Below are positions 25,373-34,466 of a DNA stretch of 64,000 bases, one piece after another. Under the pieces are notes generated by a model. That model was not told the DNA's origin. It saw nothing but the letters and a program-made list of their open reading frames with translations, and searched no databases. Every line of letters starts with the position of its first letter. Position 1 is the stretch's first letter. The stretch comes from an uncultured Flavobacteriaceae bacterium. Lineage in GTDB: Bacteria > Bacteroidota > Bacteroidia > Flavobacteriales > Flavobacteriaceae. The stretch covers positions 2,534,308 to 2,598,307 of the forward strand of contig CANKZG010000001.1 in NCBI GenBank assembly GCA_947488435.1, in the 5' to 3' direction. Both the position numbers and the translations under genes were made by a program.

Positions 25373-27004
25373 TTATGAATTTACTAGTTCTACATCCTCT
25401 TGACCGGCCCTTACATTATTAGCTTGTTCAGTAAGATCTTCGATAAAGTAGATGAGGTCGGTACGCTGATACTCTTTAGGAAATTCTTTTCCATTGATAA
25501 ATACTGCAGGTGTAAAATGCACCTCGTTTTCAACACACCATTCTTGTTGCGCAATTAAAATAGAAGAATAGGTCTTGTGATTTACAGGTACCCCCCATTC
25601 TTGTAGCCATTTTTTTAGATCGCTATCTTTAGTATAGGCATCCCTCAAGGCTTTTAGCAATGTTTCTGCCGGTTCGGTGGCATTCAGTTCCAAAAGCCTT
25701 GAACATACTAGATTGCCAATACCTTCATTGTCTTTCACATTTACATTAAATCGTATTGTGAGGTTTAACTCATCTGAACTTTTATTCAAAACCTTTTCAA
25801 GATCCTCGTGGGCAGCCTTGCAATAAAAGCACTGAGGGCTAGTTACCAATAGAATATTAACATTGGCGTAAGCATTGCCCAATACAATTTCCTTAGCTGC
25901 GAAAGTTGGTAAATGTGGTTCTAGGTGAACTCCTTTATTAAGGACAGATAGAAATAAATCAAAACTGCGTTTGAATTTATAATGCTCAATTTTTAGTTTT
26001 TGCAGTGCCTGTTCCCCATTTAAAAGTGGTCTAATGAAGATCCAAATCGAAGCTGCCAGTAAAAAGGAGAAAAGTGCAACAGCAGTATTACCAAAACTCA
26101 AGCTGATATCTTTAAAATTGATGCCGCTCATTAATAGGCTTCCGAATTGAAACCATAGCACTGTTATTATACCCAAACACAAAGGACACCATTTTTTAAC
26201 AACGATGTATTGATAGTATATAGAATATAGGGTAATGGGCATAGCAAGCAACGATAAAAGAGCAATCATCGAATCCGTTTTACCTAATGAGAAGACGAGT
26301 AACCAGCTTATGACTAACCCAACAAAGTAAATAATACTCAAATCGCTCAATTTTAAAAAATTAAAAAAGGAAGCTCCAATCGAGTTTAGTACGTCATGGC
26401 AGCTAGTAGATTCGCCGCCACTACAAAACGAATCCACAGCCTTAGATTTGAAGCCCAATTCGTTATTTACAATAAGAACACTGATCAGTAACCCGACAAT
26501 TGCTAGACCAAAATGTAACAATTGCCACCATTCTGGTGCAAACGCAATAAAGAACCCAATCAAAATAAGTCCTGTAAATGTGTATATGGCATAAGAAAAT
26601 GTATTGCCAAGCGCTTTATCGGTTAGTTGGCTTTTCTCATCATCAATTTCGGCAGCCACGACTATACCACTCCAGTCTTTCAAAAAATCAATCGCATCTT
26701 TTGTCTTCTTTTCCTTGTTCTCTAGCAATAACTCAAAATTACTGCCGACCCTATTTACCATCATGAATTGTCCGTCTTTAGTCAAGGATATAAAGTTATT
26801 GGGTGTCTGCTGCAGGGTGTACACGTTAATAGGTACCTCCAATGCCAAGTTTTCAATTCCCAAATGTGATAGCACTCCAGTAAGAGAGTGCAAGCTTGGG
26901 TAGGACGGATGACTTAATAATTGAAATTTAAGTTCTTTTAGATTAACCTTAAAATCTTCTTTCTTTAGAAAATTTTTAAGAATAAAGAACAGGTTGCTTT
27001 CCAT
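25373..27004 (-). CDS. C39-like / VKOR / thioredoxin fusion, disulfide-forming
   Basis: This 543-residue membrane protein has three parts. The N-terminal domain (about 1-125) resembles a C39 peptidase but lacks the catalytic cysteine. The vitamin K epoxide reductase domain has about five helices (135-325) with loop cysteines C194 and C202 and the membrane CPLC motif (273-276). The C-terminal thioredoxin-like domain has CFYC (392-395). VKOR-thioredoxin fusions oxidise cysteines of exported proteins using quinone. It sits directly upstream of the six-cysteine precursor, so it probably forms that peptide's disulfides. The dead C39 domain may bind the leader or core. Confidence 0.9.
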   Translation of the reverse strand: MESNLFFILKNFLKKEDFKVNLKELKFQLLSHPSYPSLHSLTGVLSHLGIENLALEVPINVYTLQQTPNNFISLTKDGQFMMVNRVGSNFELLLENKEKKTKDAIDFLKDWSGIVVAAEIDDEKSQLTDKALGNTFSYAIYTFTGLILIGFFIAFAPEWWQLLHFGLAIVGLLISVLIVNNELGFKSKAVDSFCSGGESTSCHDVLNSIGASFFNFLKLSDLSIIYFVGLVISWLLVFSLGKTDSMIALLSLLAMPITLYSIYYQYIVVKKWCPLCLGIITVLWFQFGSLLMSGINFKDISLSFGNTAVALFSFLLAASIWIFIRPLLNGEQALQKLKIEHYKFKRSFDLFLSVLNKGVHLEPHLPTFAAKEIVLGNAYANVNILLVTSPQCFYCKAAHEDLEKVLNKSSDELNLTIRFNVNVKDNEGIGNLVCSRLLELNATEPAETLLKALRDAYTKDSDLKKWLQEWGVPVNHKTYSSILIAQQEWCVENEVHFTPAVFINGKEFPKEYQRTDLIYFIEDLTEQANNVRAGQEDVELVNS

Positions 27005-27360
27005 AACAAGTAGGAATTATTAGATTAAGGCATTAATGAATATTAAGTAGACTACTTTAAATATTGGGCTATTTGCAGGTTCGAAACAACCCGTTTGTTC
27101 AATTTGTTCGACTTTAATATTTGAATGGTAAGTTATTAAACACGATATTATTGAACTACTAACTTTACGTAGGAGTACAGAAAAAACTTATGAAATATAA
27201 TTATTCTAGTATGAAAGTTAAACGCTTTTGAGAAGTAATCTTTGCAGAATCTAAAGGAATTCTTCTTTTTTTAGCTATTCTCCTTTTTCCTGATAGTTAT
27301 TGCTGAAGTATTTTTCCAAAAATATTATTATAAAAGTTGTAATTATATTAGGGGTTGTGT
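27005..27360. other. 356-base gap upstream of the VKOR gene
   Basis: This gap must contain the promoter of the peptide cluster. No CAAAnnTA (-7 on the minus strand) was found. A repeat TTTGTTC-aa-TTTGTTC (27094-27109) with an inverted GTTCGAAACAA just to its left is the only operator-like structure. A 14-codon frame at 27190-27231 (plus strand) and the open stretch after it look like chance sequence. Confidence 0.4.
27079..27111. promoter_or_regulatory. Possible operator upstream of the peptide cluster
   Basis: GTTCGAAACAA is followed by two direct copies of TTTGTTC at 27094-27100 and 27103-27109, the second running into GAC and so giving an imperfect inverted repeat with the left arm. It lies about 75-105 bases upstream of the VKOR start. 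The 9-base repeat period does not match the usual LytTR spacing of about 21 bases, so the regulator is open. Confidence 0.25.
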
Positions 27361-29754
27361 TTATTTATATTGCAGCAACAATTCAATTGTTGAGGCCTTA
27401 GAATTAAAGATAATTTGGTTATCATAAATTTTGTATTGTGCAGAACTTTCTATTACTGTAAAGGTTACTCCGTCTTCGTTTTTAGGTAATATAACTTCCA
27501 ACTCCCAGTTAGGATTTTCCTGTGCAACTTTCAATTTTAAAAATCCATTGGACTTGTCATAAAAAACGGAAACTGCATTATCAGAAATTATAACATTTTC
27601 CAATGATGCTTTATTCCATTCATCCGGCATTTGTGGTTTAATGTATACTTTTTGCCGCGAAGCTAGTGGATTAATACCAAAAAATTGTTGTACGATTGGG
27701 ATCGCAAAACCATAGATATTCCATGCTTGCGTAATCATACCATAATCAGGGGAAACCTCATACATGCTGCCCGGAAAAGCGAAACTGAAACTTCTTGACA
27801 GTCGTTTTAAATAATTTAAAGCTTGATTAGGACGACCATAATTATTTTCGGCTACAGCTTGTACTCCAGTAGGTAAGGTCATTACAGCTCCCGTATACGA
27901 AAAGGCTTTACTACCTTCAAATGAACCATCATCTGACCCTGCAGACTCGTCTCTATCTATACCTGTTACGAAAACGCCGAATGGATTTACAAAGGTTTCT
28001 GCTGTTTTCAGTGCTTTAAGTGCTTTTTCTTTTTCTGCAATGTTCATTTCCATGGGGGTGTTTACCACCCAATTATGATGCAAAACAAATGGTCTTGGCT
28101 CTGTTGATGGGTTGTTTAAAATGGATGCTTTTGTTTGCTTTAATTCCCTTACGGCCCAAGGTTTTTTTAAGGTATCTGCTCTAATAATAGCATCTTCAAT
28201 CAAATGAAGCGCTTGCGTATCAGTACCAATAAAATCTGCATAGGAATTGAATTCTTCTGACCAAAATTCTGAATTTATCTTTTCCTTAATACGATCAGCT
28301 TTATTTTTATATTCATTAGATAATACATGATTCCCTAGTTCCGTTGCTATTTTAGCAGCATCATCAAAAGCACGCTGCGTATACGACGCAACATCGATCA
28401 TCTCACTATTCAAACCATGGATTTCCATCATCCCGAAACCATCCGGGAACAGATTTTTATTACTATCCTTTTCTGTCATCAACCATTCCAAACCTTTTTT
28501 TATGGTTGGAAAGTACATTTTTAGAAATTCCTTATCGCCATTCCATTTATAAATTTCCCAAATTAAAGAAGCAAATTGGGGAGTTTCGTTAATGTTCCCC
28601 GGATTAAATACTGCACCATTTGTTGACACCTCATGAACAATTCTACCATTTCCATTTGTGGCATTGGACAGACTATCCAACAAACTAATGGTATTATGCA
28701 CAGCTTTGCGCTGACCAATTGCCATATAACCTTTTAATGCGTATTCACTGTCAACACCAAACCACCAGGGATAATCAGGAATCCCAGCGGTAATACCCGA
28801 ACCAATTTCTGGCACGGTTCTAACCAACCAGTCACAATTGTATTTTAACCATTCGAACGTTTGCTGAATTTTTTGATCTGGAACTGTGAGTTTTGATTGT
28901 GTGGCCAGTATTTCGTAGCGCTCACGTTTGGATATTAAGTTGGAATTAATATGATTTTTGAGATGGGTATACGTATCCAGTGCATCTTTTTCTGAAGTAT
29001 ACGACCCCGCAATGACATAGTTGAGAATTTGGGTATTGTCTGAGAAAAGAAAGACAACATCTTCGATACTATTTACAGTGGTATTATTTAGCACAGGAAT
29101 TTCATTAGCTTGAGTATCTTGATCAAATTCTAATTGAGATCCAAATACGGTATACCAATCGTTTAAACTGTCTTTAACTTTCCATATTTGATTTTCTATG
29201 TCATAGGTAGCTTGATCTTTACCATCTATCATGTCGGTTCGTTCTCCTAACCAAGTGGGTCGCAAATCTGTTTTTCCGGTAAATTTCACTTTTACTTTTC
29301 GTTCCGCACCCTTATTTTTTAGTACAAGTTGAACAATAATCCCCTGTTTATCGTCCGGTACATACTGCCAGCGCTCAATTTCAATATTCTTTTCCTTCCA
29401 GAAAAATGTATGTTTATTTGCGAAAGGATAGTTCGTAAAGCTTTTGGCCTTGTCCAGTTTAAAAGTATCCAACCCATCTGCTATCTCTACAGCAAAGCCA
29501 TCCATTAATTTGATTGGATGGTTCCAAATACCTCCCATTTCTCCCTTAATATGCCAGCCTAAATCAGGGAAAGAGCCATCCTGATGGCCAACCATATAAA
29601 CTCTATTGCCAGCTGTAACATAAGGTGAATCTAAATATTCTGTGTTTCCTTCAATATGTGGACTGTTGGCAAGTATCTCGTTAAAACCTGTCTTGGTGTT
29701 CTTACAACTTAGTACTATGGAACATAATAGAATTAGTTTAAATAGCAATTTCAT
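27361..29754 (-). CDS. Six-hairpin glycoside hydrolase lipoprotein
   Basis: This 797-residue protein has a lipobox IVLSC (C17), so it is attached to the envelope. An N-terminal beta-rich domain (about 25-290) precedes an (alpha/alpha)6-barrel (about 300-720). Barrel features include GIPDYPWWFGVDSEYAL, NETPQFASLIWEIYKW and FSYTGAVMTLPTGVQAVAENNYG. The plan resembles amylo-alpha-1,6-glucosidase/trehalase-like catalytic domains. A short beta domain closes the protein. The likely acid in the D-S-E segment is visible, but the linkage it cuts cannot be read. It stands alone between long gaps. Confidence 0.75.
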   Translation of the reverse strand: MKLLFKLILLCSIVLSCKNTKTGFNEILANSPHIEGNTEYLDSPYVTAGNRVYMVGHQDGSFPDLGWHIKGEMGGIWNHPIKLMDGFAVEIADGLDTFKLDKAKSFTNYPFANKHTFFWKEKNIEIERWQYVPDDKQGIIVQLVLKNKGAERKVKVKFTGKTDLRPTWLGERTDMIDGKDQATYDIENQIWKVKDSLNDWYTVFGSQLEFDQDTQANEIPVLNNTTVNSIEDVVFLFSDNTQILNYVIAGSYTSEKDALDTYTHLKNHINSNLISKRERYEILATQSKLTVPDQKIQQTFEWLKYNCDWLVRTVPEIGSGITAGIPDYPWWFGVDSEYALKGYMAIGQRKAVHNTISLLDSLSNATNGNGRIVHEVSTNGAVFNPGNINETPQFASLIWEIYKWNGDKEFLKMYFPTIKKGLEWLMTEKDSNKNLFPDGFGMMEIHGLNSEMIDVASYTQRAFDDAAKIATELGNHVLSNEYKNKADRIKEKINSEFWSEEFNSYADFIGTDTQALHLIEDAIIRADTLKKPWAVRELKQTKASILNNPSTEPRPFVLHHNWVVNTPMEMNIAEKEKALKALKTAETFVNPFGVFVTGIDRDESAGSDDGSFEGSKAFSYTGAVMTLPTGVQAVAENNYGRPNQALNYLKRLSRSFSFAFPGSMYEVSPDYGMITQAWNIYGFAIPIVQQFFGINPLASRQKVYIKPQMPDEWNKASLENVIISDNAVSVFYDKSNGFLKLKVAQENPNWELEVILPKNEDGVTFTVIESSAQYKIYDNQIIFNSKASTIELLLQYK

Positions 29755-30225
29755 TATTAACCGTTAAGTTTGTTTAATTCAATGAATGTCCGTAGGACGT
29801 ATAACCTTTTTGAAACCTGTTATTTTCCGGATTTCTTTACGCAGATCAGATCCTTTCTTGAATGGTCGTATTGGGCAACTGTAAAGATTTTTTTTCCTTT
29901 TCTAATTGTTCTTTATAAATTGAAACATATGTATTCAAATTCCTTATTTCTGCTCTTATGCTTAGCGAACAATTGGCGATTTATCTAAAAGCAATATGTA
30001 CGAACAACGAAATTTAGCGATATAAAAACCTACATAAAACTACTAGCCTGTTTACATTTTAAAGTTAGGAAAAATTATGAAGTTTTGTGCATTAATACCA
30101 ATTGAACATAGCGAATGTTGCACACTTTACTAAGATAGCCGCAGTTTATCCAAATCAAGGAATAGATAGTTTTAATAAGCTATATATTTAAAATTAAAGG
30201 TACTTGATCAATGTATTTATCTCCA
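29755..30225. other. 471-base gap upstream of the glycosidase, no gene supported
   Basis: An open frame at 29770-29988 (plus strand) would encode 72 hydrophobic residues but has no start-site or family support. No clear -7 box for the glycosidase (CAAAnnTA on this strand) was found. TTGATCAA near 30206 is a bare palindrome. Confidence 0.4.
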
Positions 30226-30939
30226 TCAAAATACCTTATAATAAATTAATAAAAACAAAACAAAGTCAGTTAAAAAATGTGCATATATTACCAGGCTGGT
30301 TGATTTTTGTTGATCAGCAACATAACTATATGTTATGGAAATTAGCACATAAGGGATTATTAACGCTAAAGGTAAAAAATGAATGATTGAAAATAATAAT
30401 CCAATAATTAAGTAACTTACAATTTTAGCATACTTTCTGTTCGTGGTATTCTGCATAAACCCTCTATAGGTAACTTCTTCGGCTATACCAGCAGTAAGCG
30501 CTAATCCTAACAAAAGCGGAAAAGCGGTTACCATATTATAATTTGCGAATGTGTTTATGAATTCTAATTGTGGTGTGTTTTCTATGTTGAAAATCACATA
30601 GCTAAAGTAGATAACCATAAAAGTGAACAAGCTTAAACCTATAATAGTCAATACATTTTTTTTATCTAAAAGATTAAACTGAAGACTTATTTTGATATCG
30701 TCTTTGTGTGTAAATGGATTCCATTTATTTATAAGTTTCCAGTATAGATACAATGTAAGCAAAACAGGTATTAGACCAATACCATACTTTGGAAAGTATT
30801 TAAGGTTAAGTTGTATTACTATTTGATTAATAGTAATAACTGGTAATAATAAAATAAGGTTTAATACTATTGCTTTTATCCAAGCAGGAGTCTTTTGCCA
30901 AACTTTTTTCATAATGTTATAAATTTTGATTTGAAACAA
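30226..30939 (-). CDS. CPBP-family intramembrane metalloprotease
   Basis: This 237-residue multi-helix membrane protein carries the Abi/CPBP motifs: EEVTYRG (the EExxxR motif), a second motif around FSIIHFLP, and a third histidine in YAHFLTDF. Family members are Rce1-like proteases or act in bacteriocin self-immunity and peptide maturation. The upstream ATG gives ten residues more than an in-frame ATG at about 30912, which starts MKKVWQKTPAW and looks more natural. It is on the same strand as the peptide cluster but 3.2 kb away with the glycosidase in between, so a link to it is uncertain. Confidence 0.82.
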   Translation of the reverse strand: MFQIKIYNIMKKVWQKTPAWIKAIVLNLILLLPVITINQIVIQLNLKYFPKYGIGLIPVLLTLYLYWKLINKWNPFTHKDDIKISLQFNLLDKKNVLTIIGLSLFTFMVIYFSYVIFNIENTPQLEFINTFANYNMVTAFPLLLGLALTAGIAEEVTYRGFMQNTTNRKYAKIVSYLIIGLLFSIIHFLPLALIIPYVLISITYSYVADQQKSTSLVIYAHFLTDFVLFLLIYYKVF

Positions 30940-30977
30940 AAGTAGTGGCAGTCAAAAGTGTAGGCGTCCTTTTAATA

Positions 30978-32096
30978 TTATTGGGACGTATTTTTGTTTA
31001 AATTTCTATAAACACTTGGCGTTTGCCCTGTTTTATCCTTAAATATCCTATTAAATGCAGATTTACTATTAAAACCGTTATCATAAGCAATAACCATAAT
31101 TTGCTCTGTAGATGTTATGAGCTCTTTTTTTATGGATTCAATGCGATAGGTATTTATTAAATCGTAAAAATTATCAAACTCACTGTGCTTTATTATTTCA
31201 GTTAATTCTATGGATTTGATGTTGAGGTAGTTTGAAAGTTTAACCAAGGAAAGGTTTTCATCTTGATAAAACCGACTTGTTTCCAAAACTTTTTTTAGCT
31301 CACCTAATTTATCTTTAAATTGTTTTATCGGTTTGTTCTCTTGTTTAGAAATACCTTTTTCGGGCACGCTAACATAGTTTTGTGATATTACGTTTGAATT
31401 AAAAATTAACGATAACAACACCTGAATTACAATCATAAAACCTAGCAGTAATCTAATATTAACTAAGGGATACAAATAGTTAAGAAAATACAGTATAATT
31501 GGAATCAAAAAAAGCGCAACCCATAAGCCATGAAACTTCAAAATCCAATTAGCACTTATATTTTTTAGACTAGAAAAATGATTATAAAGAATACCATTAA
31601 ACTTTTTTATCTCTTTTATACTCTTAATAAAATAGAGGATTGCTATGGTAATGACGATTAGAATAAAAATGAAAACCCCTATGGAGAAAAGAGATTTGTT
31701 GTTGCTAATATCGTTTTCAATTCTCATGTATTGTTCTACAATTAATTCATTGGGAACGGATAAATAGCTATGTATTGAAAGTAACAATCCGAATATGAAC
31801 GGAAGAAAATTAAGAAATAGTTGAAATTTAAATTTAGTGGTTTTTAGTAAAGATTTTGTATAGAGCCATAGAACTACACTATCTAGCAATAATAAGTTTT
31901 GATCTAGCATTACTAAGATTGGGAATCTGGAAGCTATTTCAGGGGTTTTTAAGAGAAAAAAAACAAACCTAGTAATCCAAATGATATTAATTAATACCGC
32001 TATTTTGGTGGAAATAAGTTTGGCGTTTTTGCCTTTCAACAATTGAAATATGGCCAATAGATTTATTCCAATACCTATTCCTAAAATAAAATTCAT
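30978..32096 (-). CDS. AraC-family regulator with membrane sensor domain
   Basis: This 372-residue protein has an N-terminal half with about seven hydrophobic helices (within residues 1-235), a linker, and an AraC-type double helix-turn-helix (about 268-368). The HTH includes LSLVKLSNYLNIKSIELTEII and NGFNSKSAFNRIFKDKTGQ. Membrane AraC regulators of this layout are frequent in Flavobacteriaceae and probably sense a ligand in or outside the membrane. The esterase-like gene upstream on the same strand is a candidate partner or target. The CPBP gene lies 38 bases downstream. Confidence 0.85.
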   Translation of the reverse strand: MNFILGIGIGINLLAIFQLLKGKNAKLISTKIAVLINIIWITRFVFFLLKTPEIASRFPILVMLDQNLLLLDSVVLWLYTKSLLKTTKFKFQLFLNFLPFIFGLLLSIHSYLSVPNELIVEQYMRIENDISNNKSLFSIGVFIFILIVITIAILYFIKSIKEIKKFNGILYNHFSSLKNISANWILKFHGLWVALFLIPIILYFLNYLYPLVNIRLLLGFMIVIQVLLSLIFNSNVISQNYVSVPEKGISKQENKPIKQFKDKLGELKKVLETSRFYQDENLSLVKLSNYLNIKSIELTEIIKHSEFDNFYDLINTYRIESIKKELITSTEQIMVIAYDNGFNSKSAFNRIFKDKTGQTPSVYRNLNKNTSQ

Positions 32097-32154
32097 TTTT
32101 CTATATTCGGGTTGCCAAGAACAGCCTCCGATATGACTATTTTTAGCATTCGTT

Positions 32155-33423
32155 TTACATTTTCTTTAAATCATTTTGATATTTTCGCAACTTTTCTTTT
32201 TCGCTTTTATCAGTCAATGCAATCGCTTTCTTGTAATGTGTTTTTGCCTTTTCGTAATCTCCGTTTTCTTTATAAAACGTTCCCATTGCATTATAAATAG
32301 CAGAAGACTTGGGAAACTTTTTTAAACCTGAATTATAAACATCCAAAGCTTCTTTTTCCTTTCCATTCTTTGCAAAAAAATCCCCAAATCTAATCGCCCA
32401 TATTTCTAAAGTGGGATCTTCAAAATATTCCCGAAACACCTTAGCATAGGTTTCGAAACGTTCAAAATTATTCTCGTTCATTGCATTGAGTAACAAAAAG
32501 TGCTTCGTAGTTCTGTGAACATTTGAAGAAATGCCATAACGATTACCTCGATGTTGATAGTAATTCTTTATATGGTCTAAATTTCCGAATTGATCAAACT
32601 CCTTTAAACTATAAAAGCGTAAAGTATTATAGTCCTGAAAATGAGCTTTTAATCCATTGTTTATGGTTTTTAATGGTGTTGTATAGTGGTCTTCATGTAA
32701 TAGATTATCCATTTCCCATTTAATGCTTGAAGAATTATGGACTTTTAGAATACTATCGGTTTTATTTAATGGTTGTACGATATAGGTTTCTTCTGGTGCT
32801 TTAGAGAAATACAAGTAGGTTTTATGGGATCTATTTTTTACAATATTTGTAGCCAAAGCCAAAATTCTCTCCTTTGTCAAGTGTGTTGGACTTGCAATAA
32901 AGAAGGCATTAAATGTATTTTGATGCTGCGTAAATATTTCCAAACCAAGTCCTCCGGCCATTTCCCAACCAAAGTAAGAACGTTCTTTTTCTTTTAAAGT
33001 TCTGTAATTTTTGTCTATGTGTGGTATTAATTCTTCCGTTAAAAAACGAATGAACTGGTTTGCGTCTTCGTATAACAGCCTTCTTCTTTTTTTTCTATCC
33101 GTGTTTATGCCAACAACAACAAATTCTGGTGATTTATCTTTGAATCTTAACATTCTTTGATAGGCCACCGGATGCAAAAAATACTCTTGTCCATCCATTA
33201 CATACATGACCGGATATCTTTTTTCCTTTAATTTTTGATAACTTGGTGGTAGATATATCTCGATAGTTCTTTCTTCATCTAAATATTTTGATTCAATTTT
33301 ATAAGTATCGATGAAACCTATTTTTTCATTATATGATTGTCCATAACAATACAGTGAAATAAGGATTAGAACAAATGATAGATTTCTTTTTTTATGCATC
33401 ATTATACTGTTTAAGTCTTCCAA
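32155..33423 (-). CDS. Secreted esterase-fold protein with C-terminal TPR
   Basis: This protein of up to 422 residues probably starts at codon 9 (33399), giving the signal MHKKRNLSFVLILISLYCYGQ. An alpha/beta-hydrolase domain of the esterase D/enterochelin-esterase type follows (about 35-300, with YLPPSY, YPVMYVMDG and VVVGINTD). Two or three TPR units close the protein (about 330-420). The nucleophile elbow reads GWEMAGG (152-158), with glutamate where serine is expected, so classical serine hydrolysis may be lost. It lies 59 bases upstream of the membrane AraC regulator on the same strand. Confidence 0.75.
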   Translation of the reverse strand: MEDLNSIMMHKKRNLSFVLILISLYCYGQSYNEKIGFIDTYKIESKYLDEERTIEIYLPPSYQKLKEKRYPVMYVMDGQEYFLHPVAYQRMLRFKDKSPEFVVVGINTDRKKRRRLLYEDANQFIRFLTEELIPHIDKNYRTLKEKERSYFGWEMAGGLGLEIFTQHQNTFNAFFIASPTHLTKERILALATNIVKNRSHKTYLYFSKAPEETYIVQPLNKTDSILKVHNSSSIKWEMDNLLHEDHYTTPLKTINNGLKAHFQDYNTLRFYSLKEFDQFGNLDHIKNYYQHRGNRYGISSNVHRTTKHFLLLNAMNENNFERFETYAKVFREYFEDPTLEIWAIRFGDFFAKNGKEKEALDVYNSGLKKFPKSSAIYNAMGTFYKENGDYEKAKTHYKKAIALTDKSEKEKLRKYQNDLKKM

Positions 33424-33480
33424 GTATTTTAGATTGAATAGTCTTCATCTGTTTTTGCTGTACATTGTTATCAAACGCTT

Positions 33481-34293
33481 TTATGCGCTTAGTTTACTCA
33501 AGCATTGTTTTAAATCAGCTATCCATTCTTTTTTTATTCCATTGTCATTTTTAGCAGATTTCAAATTGTTCTTTAAATATGGAATAAAATCTTTGTCTTT
33601 AAGCGTTTCGATTGCTTCAAACAATAAAGTTCCATATTCACCATTTTTTAATTCTTCAATAATTTGTTCTTTAATTGCTACTTGGTTTCTGTTCGCTAAT
33701 CCAACGATTGCCTCAAGTTTTGTTTCTTGATGTTTATCTTTTGTTCTATTCCACAATGCTTTTACAATTCGATCATTATTTTGCTCCGATAAAGTTCCAA
33801 TTCCGAAAGTAGCCCAATTTCTAATTGAAGAAAAATTATCTTCGGAAAGCTCTATTAATGTTTCAATAGTTTTTGGATTATCAACTCCAGAAATTGCTGA
33901 AACTAAACTATAACGAACATTGTTATTTTTTGAGCCTTTAAACTTTATTAATTGCAAAATTTGTTTGTTAGTTAACTTTTCGTTGTTATGGCTAACCCCA
34001 AAAAGCAAAGAAAATAAAACATCATTACTTTGTTTTTCTCGTAATAATTCGAAATACAATTTAATTGTCTCTCGTTGTCTGAATCTCGGGTCAAAACCTA
34101 ATTGGGCTAAAACGTTTATTCCGATAATCTTCTTTTTGTCGATGTGAGATTTAGCAAATTCATACGCTTGATTAAAAACATTTTCGTTCGCTCGTTGCTG
34201 CAATTCCGATATATTATTCCAATACGTTTTCTCAGATTTGTTATTTACTAATCTGTCAAAAATTTTTTCACTTGTCCAATTTTCCCTTCCCAT
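33481..34293 (-). CDS. HEAT-repeat protein
   Basis: This 270-residue cytoplasmic protein is made of repeated helix pairs typical of HEAT/PBS-lyase scaffolds. Examples are NVRYSLVSAISGVDNPKTIETLIELSED, IRNWATFGIGTL and KLEAIVGLANR. There is no signal peptide or catalytic motif. Such repeats bind proteins or nucleic acids; DNA-glycosylase-like ALK members also use this fold, but their active-site features were not seen. It is in the same direction as the esterase-like gene, 57 bases upstream of it. Confidence 0.7.
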   Translation of the reverse strand: MGRENWTSEKIFDRLVNNKSEKTYWNNISELQQRANENVFNQAYEFAKSHIDKKKIIGINVLAQLGFDPRFRQRETIKLYFELLREKQSNDVLFSLLFGVSHNNEKLTNKQILQLIKFKGSKNNNVRYSLVSAISGVDNPKTIETLIELSEDNFSSIRNWATFGIGTLSEQNNDRIVKALWNRTKDKHQETKLEAIVGLANRNQVAIKEQIIEELKNGEYGTLLFEAIETLKDKDFIPYLKNNLKSAKNDNGIKKEWIADLKQCLSKLSA

Positions 34294-34466
34294 TTTAAGT
34301 CAGCGGAACGTTTTTCTCAAATGTGCGGTAACAATTATATATAATCATTGATCTATGTATTCCTTCTAGATCTAAGATAGTAAATCTTGGATTCTCATGA
34401 ATGATCCGTCCACAATGTAGCTATGAATTTTTGTAGATGTGAGCTAAACTACCCAAATATAAATCC

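Noticed and set aside
27190-27231. 14-codon frame (MKYNYSSMKVKRF) in the gap before the VKOR gene
   Set aside because: Too short, on the opposite strand to the cluster, with no leader or family features.
29770-29988. Hydrophobic 72-codon frame upstream of the glycosidase
   Set aside because: There is no plausible start context, no similarity I recognise, and it lies opposite to neighbouring genes in their promoter region.
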